This document shows, piece after piece, positions 34,671 through 44,493 of a stretch of DNA of 64,000 nucleotides; positions within the stretch are counted from its first letter, which is position 1; every line of letters starts with the position of its first letter. The translations under genes were made by a program, and so were the position numbers. Under the pieces are notes generated by a model. It saw only the letters and a program-made list of their open reading frames with translations, was not told the DNA's origin and ran no database searches. The DNA lies in the NCBI GenBank assembly GCA_963921825.1, contig OY997589.1, forward strand, positions 85,606,523 through 85,670,522. The letters run 5' to 3'. The stretch is from Erodium maritimum. Lineage: Eukaryota > Streptophyta > Magnoliopsida > Geraniales > Geraniaceae.

Positions 34671-37600
34671 AGGAGAGATGACCCCCATGGAGAAAGGCAC
34701 CAAATCAGTCGAGATGCCACATTGCTCAGGGTTGTGCCCATTGCATAGGCCTCAATCATAATAGGGGAGCAAACTCTCGGAAGTACCCCATTAGCCACCA
34801 GACGAATGTCCCCCGTCTCAGTGCGGACTACCAGTCCCCAAGCTGACCGATTTGTATCTTGAAAGACTGTCCGTCAACATTTACAACTATCATTCTTGAC
34901 CGAGGAGGGGTCCATTTGGCCGGACGTCGTGTCCCATCTATGCAAGGCAATACCAGATGTCCATATGCTTCATGCCAGGCCATGATTTGTGCTCGAGAAG
35001 TAGATAAGACCCTAATCGCAGTCAGCACCCTCCCATCCCAAACATTTGCATTTCCTTCCAGATCTCCCACATCACACTTAACACATCCGTCATCCGTTCT
35101 AGGGTCTGGCCCGTGGTCATTGGGCACCACCAACTAGAGAAAGGAGTAGCATCTCCCGTAGGCTGGATGCCCCTAAACAAAGACCAATATGTCTTAACAA
35201 ACCCACATGAGGCGAACAGGCGTGTCACCGTCTCACGGGACCGGCCACACATGGGGTAGCATTGAGAAATGGGCATAAATCGCATATGAAAATTATAAGC
35301 TACATGAAGGTTACCTGTAAGACAACGTCACAGAAAAATTCGTAGGCGGGTTGAACTGGAATATTCCATATCGAGGACCATTGAACCAGTTCCTCATATG
35401 GACGGTGTCGTTGTCTATCTTCTGCCAAGGCTTTGTACGTTGTTTTAGTCAAATATAACCTCTTTCTGTTAGCCACCCAGTACCGTTCAACTTTACTCCT
35501 AACATCCGAGAGGGGGATTTGAAGTATACAATCCTGATCAACCGCATCAAATAAAGTCCGGATAAGAGGAGCACCCCAACATCTGCTCCTTGAGATCATC
35601 AGTCATGCCACCGGTGACCCCACCAGGGCCCTCGATGCTGCCTGGATATGCGGTTCCTGACCAATAACTATGGTGCTCCCAGAATCAGGGTATCACGCCC
35701 GTCGCCGATATCCACCCTAAGCCCCCCCGTAGAAGGTTCTGAGAGGACATGATGCTGGCCCAATGAAACTCGAATTACCCCTAAAGTCGCTTGAAGAAAG
35801 CTGGTTGATAGGAAGTACCTAGATCGAAGCACCCTTGCGACCAGTGATTGTGGCCTATGAATTAGACCTCGTGCCTACTTCCCTAGTAGAGCCGTGTTAA
35901 CATCCCGGATGTGGAAAAATACCATTCCACCACTTTCCTTTGGCATGCAGAGCTTGTCTCAGTCCTGCCAGATAATCGAACGGTCCAAGGTCCCTCCCCA
36001 CCAGAATCTTTCCAGAGCTACACGAATACGGTAAGTAATACACTGAGGCAATCGAAATACAAACATAATAACATATACGAGAAGGGATGTCAGTACCGAG
36101 CGTACCATGACCTCTCTACCAGTAGGGGACAACAACTTCCCGTCCCACGAACGGATCCTAACAATGACACGATCACCTAGTAACGCCATTACGTTATTCA
36201 TGTTCCTTCCCATCATATTAGACACCCCAAGATAAAGAGAGGAGGCCAAGGTTTCAGCAATTGACAACACTCTATAGCAATCATGTCTGACACTAGTCGG
36301 GATATCAGTACTAAAAAATGATGGATTTCTCCAAGTTTAGAAACTGATATGAGAGCGTACCAAAGAGCTCCAAAATAGGTGATAACCGGTTGCGCCTCAT
36401 CTACATCCGACCTGCAGAAAATATATCAATCATCCGTAAAGAACATATGGTATATCTCCGGAGCTCCCCTTGATACTCGGACCCCCTTTATTGCCTCCTC
36501 GGCATGTTCCTATTTCGATAGTTGAGAGAGTCCTTCCATACAAAATAGGAAGATATACAAAGAAAGAGGTTTCCCTTGACGAATGCCTCGGGATGAGGTA
36601 AAGTGAGGGGTTTCTCCCCACTCGATGAGACGGTGTACTAGACAATACGCAAGCAGCAAGTAACGAGGGCTATCCAATCTGCGGAGAAACCGAGTTTATG
36701 CATTACAATAATAAGGTAGGACCATTCAACACGGTCATATGCCTTAGTCATATCCAGTTTGAGAGCTATAAAGCCTACACTTCATTGACGCTTCCGACAC
36801 AGAAAATGTATAACCTCAAAAGATACGATGGCATTATCTAGAATACACATCCTTAGTATAAAAGCCCCTGGGTCTTAGAGATCACCGAATTCAGAAGGGG
36901 TCGTAGCCTATTTTCCAAGACCTTTGACAAAATCCGGAATATTACATTGCATAACCCGATGGACTGCAGATATGTAATCCGTTCAGAATTAGGTTTGTTG
37001 GGAATAAGGACAATATAAGTGGCGTTTAGGGCTGGATCAGATGTCTGTGCAACCATCATCCCTTGAATGAATCGGTGTGACACCATCCACAACCATGGGC
37101 AAGTAATAATGGTAGAAGCGAGGGTTCAGTCCATATGATCCCGGACACTTATCGGGCCCATCTGAAAAATCACCACCTGGACCTCAACGGTCGTGGCCGG
37201 GGCTAGAAGCAACGAGTGCTCTGAGGTTGATATCCTTGTTGAGAAAGAGATCGGGAAGTGATCTAAATCCGGTTGTTGGGATGTAAAGAGATTCCAAAAG
37301 TAATTAATAACAAGTTCCCTCAATCCTGTCTCCCACGTTACCATATGTCCCGGCCACGACCATCAACTGTATTAATACGTCGGCGATAAGAAGCGATTGC
37401 CTGAAAGAATTTCGTTTTCCTATCACCATCCACCATCCAGTGATGCTCCGCCCGTTGTCTCAAGAATACCTCCTGGTTGGCAAGGGCCCTTTCATACTGG
37501 ATTTGTATTGCCTCACGCCTATGAACTCTTTTTGTATCAACTCGCCCATTAAGGTTAGTGATGCGGTGTTGGCACCATCAGATATGTCGAATATTCTTCC

Positions 37601-38700
37601 CAAAGTGGTCACGGTCCCAAATATGAAGCGACATGCCTACCCGTCGAATATTCTCCACCATAGTCGTTTCTGAGACCGAGTTCCAATTCTCCTGAACCAC
37701 CCTACCAAAATCAGGATCCTCTACCCATTGAGATTGGAATTTGAACTTTGGAGGACCCTGGTGTTAAACCTTCCTCGCCAGGGATCGAAGGATCGGCCAA
37801 TGATCTGATGTCGTTGTTCCCGTATTACAAAAAATGCAGGTTAGGGAGCGCATAATAATACATACGAGACATTAGTGTGAGCGCATAATAATACATGCAA
37901 GATATTAGTGTGTGGTATAGCCGGGATTGGACCCTTCTCTCATGATGTCGTACCCGGTACCAAGTAAATTGGTAACCCGACATGGGCACATCAACCAAGT
38001 TTAGATCCTAAATCACCCGACGGAAGTCATTCATCAGGGAAACAAGGTAGTTACCACCTCGATTGTTTCAATGGGTCTAGGATGCCATTCAGGTCGCCAA
38101 TGACAATCCAATCCGGTCAAGCTGATTGGTGAAGATGTCGGAGAAGGTCCCAAGTAAGGTGCCTCCGATTGCGACGTGGTTCCTTATAGATCCCCGTAAG
38201 GTGTATTCCCTTATACCCAGGGGATGAGAATTCAACATCAATAAATCACTCGTTGATCGACATGCATGCCTAATACCCAAAATAAAGCCAACCCACGGTG
38301 CGTATCCGATACCGGGACACATACGTTGCCAATAAACCCATACGATCGAGCCAGTAATCGACATCCTTGAGTCGACAAAGAGAGTCTCAGAGAGGAACAA
38401 CACATGGGGACGACAGTCCCTAAGTAGGTGCATGGGGTGTTGTTCATAGGTGCGAGGTCCCATCCCTTGACAAATCCAGGACAATGGACGAAAATCGGGG
38501 TTATCTAGAAGAGGATTTGGATTAGGAATCGGCCCGAATCCAGGATCGACTCTGCGTTGACATTGGGGCATCGGGGTGGGTTAGGAGAGATTCAAGGGCG
38601 ATGGTTGTAGAGACATGGCTGATGTCGGTGAAGAATTCCTTATCAGAATCGGTCCGGCTGTCGTAATAATCGGGATTTGAAGACCACCAGCCATAGCTAC
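34670..38700 (-). pseudogene. LINE ORF2 pseudogene (endonuclease, reverse transcriptase, zf-RVT, RNase H)
   Basis: Pieces occur in order on the minus strand. Endonuclease N-terminus: 38571-38089, PLSWICQGMGPRTY then LLRDCRPHVLFLSET. Reverse transcriptase: 37092-36853, YIVLIPNKPNSERI then IGLCNVIFRILSKVLENRLRP. zf-RVT: 35285-35022, CYPMCGRSRETVTRLFASC. RNase H-like domain: 35133-34700, IVVNVDGQ and the later EAYAMGTTL. This is the usual order of a plant L1-type ORF2, which nicks DNA and reverse-transcribes its RNA at the target. Frameshifts and stops throughout show it is dead. It is the only LINE in the window with a recognisable reverse transcriptase core. Confidence 0.8.
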
Positions 38701-39022
38701 TGGTGTGGAAGGACGTCACCCATGCGGTAGAGAAGAGACTCCTGACCTATCGCGGGAGGAACGACGATGTTTGGAATGCACGAGCACCTGGACTAGCGAC
38801 TCCGAAAAAAACCCTTTCGAAACTCATCTTTTTTGTATATAAGCTTGTTCAAACTCGATTTTTCTTTGAATTGATATCTTTATTTAGAACAAATAAACAC
38901 TTTTATCACCACGAAAAAGAGCTATTACATGTTTGATCCTACACCAGGTCTTAAAATAACTCAACAACAATAGAACGTATAAGACTGTCTTGATGAAAGT
39001 AAAAGACTGTAATGAAAAGGTA

Positions 39023-39750
39023 CTACAAAACACTACTCAAGGTGTGGCCAAATTGCCTCTCATTCCCCTGAAGAGGACCCATATAGTCTGGTTGAAAACC
39101 GAACCTGTGTTGTGCAGTAGTGGAGGAAAGACTGACTTGTCTCAGGTATCCCTTCCAGCAATCGTCCATGAAGCCCTTGGTTATCAAAATAAAAAAGACC
39201 AACTTGATTAACCAGATCCATAATCGAGAGAGGGGTCGAGGAGGGTGCGCTGGTGGAGGTAAGGGAGGAGGACGCAACGGTGGTGGTTTCAAAGATGGCG
39301 GCAGCGGCTGCAGAGACGGCGACGGCGGATTCAGATACGCCGGAGAATTCAGAGATGGCTTTGAGGTCGATTGACACTGAGGTGATCCAGACGACAACCA
39401 TCCGAGTTGTAGAGGGGGGACCAAACAAAGTCGGGAGACACTTCGTTGGTGGCGTGAGGGAGCCAACGTTGCGGTGGCTAGTGGCGGCTCAAAAGGAGAA
39501 TCCCTAACAAGAGGGGGGACCAAACAAAGTCGAGAGATGCTTCGTTGGTGGCGGGAGGGAACCAACATCGCAGTGGCTAATGGCGGCTCAAAAAGAGAAG
39601 CTCTAACGAGAAAAACCTGCACAAAAACCATTGAAGATGTGTAGGAGAGAGGATATATGAAAGAGAGAAACATAACCATAGCACAGGTCATGGCAAAGGC
39701 CATGACCATAGCCATAGCTTTTCTCTTACGACGACAAAGAACTCTGAGCT
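39023..39750 (-). repeat. 5'-leader fragment of the RRM-type LINE, copy B
   Basis: A 230-codon minus frame (39023-39715) starts MAMVMAFAMTCAMVMFLS and continues with EPPLATAM and a Pro-rich tract (PPPLRPPPLPPP). It matches copy A at 5559-5890 and the 5' part of the 8311-10810 LINE. A 99-bp unit (39412-39510 and 39511-39609) is duplicated in tandem in frame. The upstream Met-rich region is rich in CATGAC/GTCATG inverted repeats. No RRM follows, so the fragment is 3'-truncated. Confidence 0.6.
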
Positions 39751-40623
39751 AAGGTTTTTTTTTCTTTTCTAATTGACATTTCGACTTGATATCTTAAATC
39801 TACTCCAAAGTATCTTGGTTGAATAATATTATTTTTTATCTTTCACAAAAAAAATAATCTAATCGTTTAAAATAGACATTAATTTATTGGATAGAGATGG
39901 TTGTCCCTTTTTGGAAAAGTCCAAGTGGATGTTGAGTTGGTCCTCTTTGCCATTAACTACTCTTAAGTTCATTACAAGCCAAGACAAACTAGTCCTCTCA
40001 ACGAAGCAAATTAAACATATTGTTGCAAGCAACTTGTGATACCTGATGTACCTTAACTCAACTCATCCTATGCTTGTTTATTGTTGTTTTAATCAAAACT
40101 TGGTCCGAAACAGATAACCTAATATGTTCTTTTCTTGTTTATTGTCTTATAAACTGACACTCGTTCATGCAACTTAATATAAACCATATAAATTTTGTTG
40201 TATTATTGTGTTTAGATTTTTGGATTGTTCGATCAATCCAAAATAACAATCAAATCCTCACAAATATAATAGCTTTTCACTTATTTGAATATTGTTATAT
40301 TCAGGTAAATGATTATATATTCCATGTATAAAATTCGTGCATAAATCATATGAAGGGAAGCTAGAAGCACAAAATACTAAAATCGACAAAATAAGATAAA
40401 GCTACAAATTGAATGGATTTTTTTTCAAAACGTTTCATGTATTACATAGCTATATATGTATTTCAAAATTCGAGTATGATAATTTTACCTTTTGTTCAAC
40501 AATGAAGTAAGAAGTAATTTTTGTTCAACAAAGGTGAGACTTGGTCCCTGTTAGATTGAAACCAAATCATGTGGTTTTGCAAATTTGCAGTAGAGATGGC
40601 TTTAAAATGTGGCTCTTGGCTCC
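39751..40623. other. AT-rich intergenic region
   Basis: No gene or repeat recognised between the LINE leader fragment and the Harbinger insertion. Confidence 0.5.
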
Positions 40624-40978
40624 TAAGAACATGTACAACGGGTCGGTCTTCGCCTCCGACTTGCGCGCGCGGTCCGTAGATCTCGGACCGATCCGTTGTG
40701 GGCTGGAAAAAACGCGGTTCTCGGTTCGTTCCTCGCCCCTCGCCCCTCGATCACGGTCCGGGCTCGCGCTCCCCGCTCCGCGGCCCTGCCTGGCGTACCT
40801 CCTATCGCCAGCCGACACGTGGCAAGCCGAACGTTGTCAAACGGTCGGCAATGGCTATAATTTTTTTTAATTAAATCAAAAAAATTTAAACACTATAAAT
40901 ACCCCAACCTCATTTTTTCACACCCATTCTCCAATTTCACTCTTTCATTCTCACTTTCTACTCTCTAAAATTTCCAAA

Positions 40979-42382
40979 ATGTCCGACGATGAGGTTATGT
41001 CCGACGTTGAGGTTCCGACATACGAGGAGCTGGCTGACCGAATGCCGACGTATGAGGAGATGACAGCCCAACTGCCGACATATGAGGATATGGCAGCCCG
41101 AATGCGGCCAATTGAGCGACGATTCCGGCAGATGATTGAGAGGAACATGCAGAGAGAAATGCCAAGGATCGAGAGGGCCATCCGTGAGGAACCAATGCGA
41201 CGAGAGATTAACAGAGGTCGTTCTGAAGCCCACAACCAATTGATGAGGAACTATTTTGTCGAACAACCCGTATATGACCCTGATATGTTTAGGCGTCGGT
41301 TCCGTATGTGCAGACCACTTTTTCAACGGATTATGGACGCGGTGAAGGCTCACGACAAGTACTTCGTTCAGAGGCCCGATGCTGCCTCACGGCCGGGCTT
41401 ATCAACGGAACAGAAGTGCACCGCCGCGATACGGATGCTTGCGTATGGGTCCTCGGCCGATTCATTGAACGAAACTCTGCACATTGGGGTAAGCACCATA
41501 CTTGAATGTTTACGTAAGTTTTGCAAGGCCGTCATTGAGGTATTCGGAGCCGAGTACCAGCGTACACCCACACTGGCTGACATGCAACGCTTACTCCGAG
41601 AAGTGTACAGCCGAGGGTTTCCCAGAATGACGGAGAGTCTTGACTGCATGCATTGGACGTGGAAGAACTGCCCAACCGAAGACCAGGGAACCCATGGACG
41701 GGGAAGTCACCACGGAGACAAGACGGTTATGCTTGAAGTTGTAGCGTCCCGTGATTTATGGATTCGGCATGCGTCTTTCGGGATGGCTGGCTCGAACAAC
41801 GATATCAACGTCCTCAACAACAACCACCTATTCCAAGACGCTTACTACGGCCGTGAGCTAGCTGTGGAGTACGAGATCAACGGCCATCGGTACGACCGAC
41901 CTTATTACTTGGTGGACGACATTTACCCAACATGGGCACGGTTCGTGAAGACTATTCGGCATCCCTTCGAGCCCAAAGAGAAGTTGTTTGCTAAATGCCA
42001 AGAAGGTGCTCGGAAAGATATTGAAAGGGCTTTTGGAGTACTTCAAGTAAGGTGGCACATCATTTCCCGTCACGATCGTTCTTGGAGCTCATACCTTTTG
42101 GCTGATATCATGCACACTTGCATAATTCTACATAACATGATTGTAGAGGATGAGCGCGACCGGTACGAGTATGAGGATGAGGAGTTGTTGTACCAACAAC
42201 CTCCAGAAATGCCGAATTGGACACCACCGGAACGATGGCATCACGGAGGTCCATTGGAATACCAACAACGAGTTGCTTGTCAACAAAGTGTCATAAATCA
42301 TGAGACCCACCATCAACTACAAAATGATCTTATGGAGCACTTATGGGGTCTGTATGGAGCTGGTTTCCATGACGACGAGTAG
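40979..42382 (+). CDS. PIF/Harbinger transposase (DDE nuclease, HARBI1/ALP1-like), intact
   Basis: Uninterrupted, intronless 467-codon frame. The central and C-terminal part is the Harbinger-type DDE nuclease. The expected catalytic triad is present: D222 in SLDCMHW, D275 in GSNNDINVL, and E349 in IERAFGVLQVRW, with the helper motif YLVDDIYP at 310-317. An acidic N-terminus carries three tandem 10-residue repeats beginning PTYEE/D (13-22, 23-32, 33-42), followed by an Arg/Glu-rich, probably helical, region. Family members cut and join DNA at TWA targets, usually with a Myb-like partner encoded by the same element; none is present here. The frame has no stop or frameshift, and TIRs and TSD are intact, so the copy is young or under constraint. 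The start is the first ATG after an upstream TATAAATACC (near 40894). Confidence 0.93.
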   Translation: MSDDEVMSDVEVPTYEELADRMPTYEEMTAQLPTYEDMAARMRPIERRFRQMIERNMQREMPRIERAIREEPMRREINRGRSEAHNQLMRNYFVEQPVYDPDMFRRRFRMCRPLFQRIMDAVKAHDKYFVQRPDAASRPGLSTEQKCTAAIRMLAYGSSADSLNETLHIGVSTILECLRKFCKAVIEVFGAEYQRTPTLADMQRLLREVYSRGFPRMTESLDCMHWTWKNCPTEDQGTHGRGSHHGDKTVMLEVVASRDLWIRHASFGMAGSNNDINVLNNNHLFQDAYYGRELAVEYEINGHRYDRPYYLVDDIYPTWARFVKTIRHPFEPKEKLFAKCQEGARKDIERAFGVLQVRWHIISRHDRSWSSYLLADIMHTCIILHNMIVEDERDRYEYEDEELLYQQPPEMPNWTPPERWHHGGPLEYQQRVACQQSVINHETHHQLQNDLMEHLWGLYGAGFHDDE

Positions 42383-42585
42383 TCGTTTGTGCTCTTGGAG
42401 CTGGGTTTTTTTTTGTTGTATTACAAGGGGATCAATAAAAGTTGAACATGCTTTTTATTCGTGTTCAATTTTTTTTGTCATTAATTATTTTTTTCCAAAT
42501 TTGTTTAAATTATAAATAATTTAAACAGTTTCTGATAAAGAATTAAATAAAACAGCAAAATATCAATTAATAATCCAGTCAATAC

Positions 42586-42702
42586 AGGGCCTTAGCCCCA
42601 GGGCCTCAGAGGGCCTCTCTATTGCAAAACACTCACTATTTTGTAGCCCTAGGGCCTCACTTTTGTCCAGTCAGCACAAGGGCCTCAGACCTAGGGCCTC
42701 AC
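42586..42702 (+). repeat. Subterminal AGGGCCT boxes of the Harbinger element
   Basis: Copies begin at about 42586, 42600, 42609, 42651, 42679 and 42693, mostly AGGGCCTCA. The CCAGTCARYACARGGCC segment occurs twice (about 42575 and 42668), indicating a local duplication. Clustered subterminal motifs are common transposase-binding sites in DNA transposons; binding here is inferred. Confidence 0.65.
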
Positions 42703-42881
42703 CAAGGGTCTTTCTGTTGTACATACTCTAATATCAATACTCCTGGCCAATTAATCGTTGATGGGTGGGCAGAGAAGGGTTACTATAGTCTATCGTAACC
42801 AGCCTTACATTTGGACACATTCGGGATCGTTTCCCACCTATGCCTCTATTGTAAGCGTTTGGACGTTTCAGGTTCCTCTTA

Positions 42882-43148
42882 GAACATCTTTAGTCATTCA
42901 CTCGCATTTTAACTGACCGAAAGAAGCAGGCGAAGGAATCAAAAAGTAATAAATTTTCGTATCAGTCAGTTAATACATTTTTTTTGCAGTCACAAAACTG
43001 AAAGGACATTTTTTTTCACTTTTTCTATTTGTCGGCGAATACAGCCGTCGGCAAAGCTTATCCATGCTGGTATCTGCCAGCTATCCGCCGACGTTTCGAC
43101 TCTGCCAACACCTTTCCGCCAATGATCTGTCAACGACCGAAGATGCTT
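42882..43148. mobile_element. Putative Tourist-like MITE
   Basis: The start GAACATCTTTAGTC and the reverse of the end, AAGCATCTTCGGTC, agree at 11 of 14 positions. A TTA precedes the left end, but the right flank is not a clean TTA. The interior is non-coding. It may be a derivative of a Harbinger-class element related to its neighbour, but the TIR sequences are not the same. Confidence 0.45.
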
Positions 43149-43329
43149 TGTGAGTGCATTGAAATTTTGTCCACGCTTCTATTCAATCAGGGAAGCACTG
43201 CCCATACCATCATTCTAAACATCCCTATTACGTCAAAACTAAAAAAGTCGTGGACAAAACTTCAGGGTAGCCACACAGCATGGACGAAACTTTGTGCATC
43301 GTTTGTGGACGAAACTTTAGGGTAGTTTT

Positions 43330-44160
43330 TGACAATTATCCCTATTAAATATTTAAGATATAAGTATTATCATCAATGCTTATTAGTGATAATCAACTTT
43401 AGAAATAAAAAATACATGTTAATAACAAATAGTAATGGTGACCTAAATGGATACCTAGGATCGATCCCGGTCACATTCTCAGAGAACCTATAGAATCTAA
43501 CTAGTTACATGTTAGTTTCCCATGTTGGGAGCGAGTGCGCGATCGACGACATAACTGGAGGGGCTTTCGTTGGCCCAAACAATCAGGTGAAGTCTGCTAT
43601 GCAGCCTCGTCAGGTCCTATGAGACACCTACGGGTAAGCGGAACGTCGGGGAGGAGAAGTTCCCTACCCCCATAACGATTGGTTGTTGCTGATCGTCTTC
43701 CTCATGTCGAATCGGAATTGGTTTCTCTCTTTTTTTCACGTTAGTTTATGTGTGTTGACGTCTAGCCAATATGCCAAAATCAACTACACATTGGTTACGA
43801 TTAGAGGGTTAGTTGCAAGATTGTTTTCCGAATGATCCGTTTCCTGACTGCTCTTCCCTATGTTCTAATATTGATGGTAATTAGTAAAACGTCGCCTCAA
43901 AAAAAACAACTTTGTTTCCAAGTCCAACTTTGGCCTAGTAATCTTTGTTGGGAGGCTTCATGGGGTTCGGGTGGTTGTTTCGTTCTTGTTGTTGTCGTTG
44001 CAGAGTAGTTTTCATTTGCAGTTAGCATTCTCGTTTTTGTATGGCCTTGTTTGCCTCGTGTTTTTTATAGCTTGACTGCAGTCGTTGCAGCTCGCCGGTT
44101 TCCTTCTCTTCGGAAACCGGGAATCAATACAATCTCATTGATAAAACAAATGGTTTTTAT
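43330..44160 (+). mobile_element. LINE 3'-region remnant
   Basis: The plus-strand end shows a T-rich, G-spaced 3' UTR style (CTCGTTTTTGTATGGCC, then CGGTTTCCTTCTCTTCGG) and ATCTCATTGATAAAACAAA. This is typical of plant LINE ends. Upstream sequence (43430-43800) is degenerate, with a GGGGAGGAGAAGTTCCCTACCC block similar to one at 17730. It is convergent with the BTS gene's 3' end. Confidence 0.5.
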
Positions 44161-44493
44161 TCGAGTAAAACTGTTCCGGGACTTTTAAACTAGCCATCGA
44201 TAAGGGGATTTAAATTATGGTCTCGATGGTCGTCTTATTTGTCCTTAGCATTTTCTCATCTCAGATTCATAAATTGCATTTTATACCAAACCTTGGGACG
44301 AATTGTTCATCACTTTCACCGTGAGATGAGGAAGCTATCAATTTCTACACTGACTACACATCCTCCACCAGGACCAAACTTTTAAAACGTATCATATACA
44401 AACAGCTCTCTTTCAAAATGCTTGTTTCTTTGACAATGCTTGAAAAATTGTATCGGTCGTCGCTATGTATGATTTACAAGTCGATTCATGACT

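Larger units (their letters stand above)
40627..42728 (+). mobile_element. Complete PIF/Harbinger DNA transposon
   Basis: Terminal inverted repeats are GAACATGTACAAC at 40627-40639 and, reversed, GAGTATGTACAAC ending at 42728 (two differences in 13). Both are flanked by the trinucleotide TAA (40624-40626 and 42729-42731), the T-W-A target duplication typical of this superfamily. The 2102-bp element carries one intact transposase gene (40979-42382). It lacks the second Myb/SANT-like ORF that autonomous PIF/Harbinger elements usually have. The 3' subterminal region has six AGGGCCT boxes. Confidence 0.9.

Noticed and set aside
40541..40870. Frames upstream of the Harbinger transposase as a possible second ORF (Myb-like)
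   Set aside because: Short, Arg/Pro-rich, with part lying outside the TIR; no tryptophan pattern of a Myb/SANT domain.
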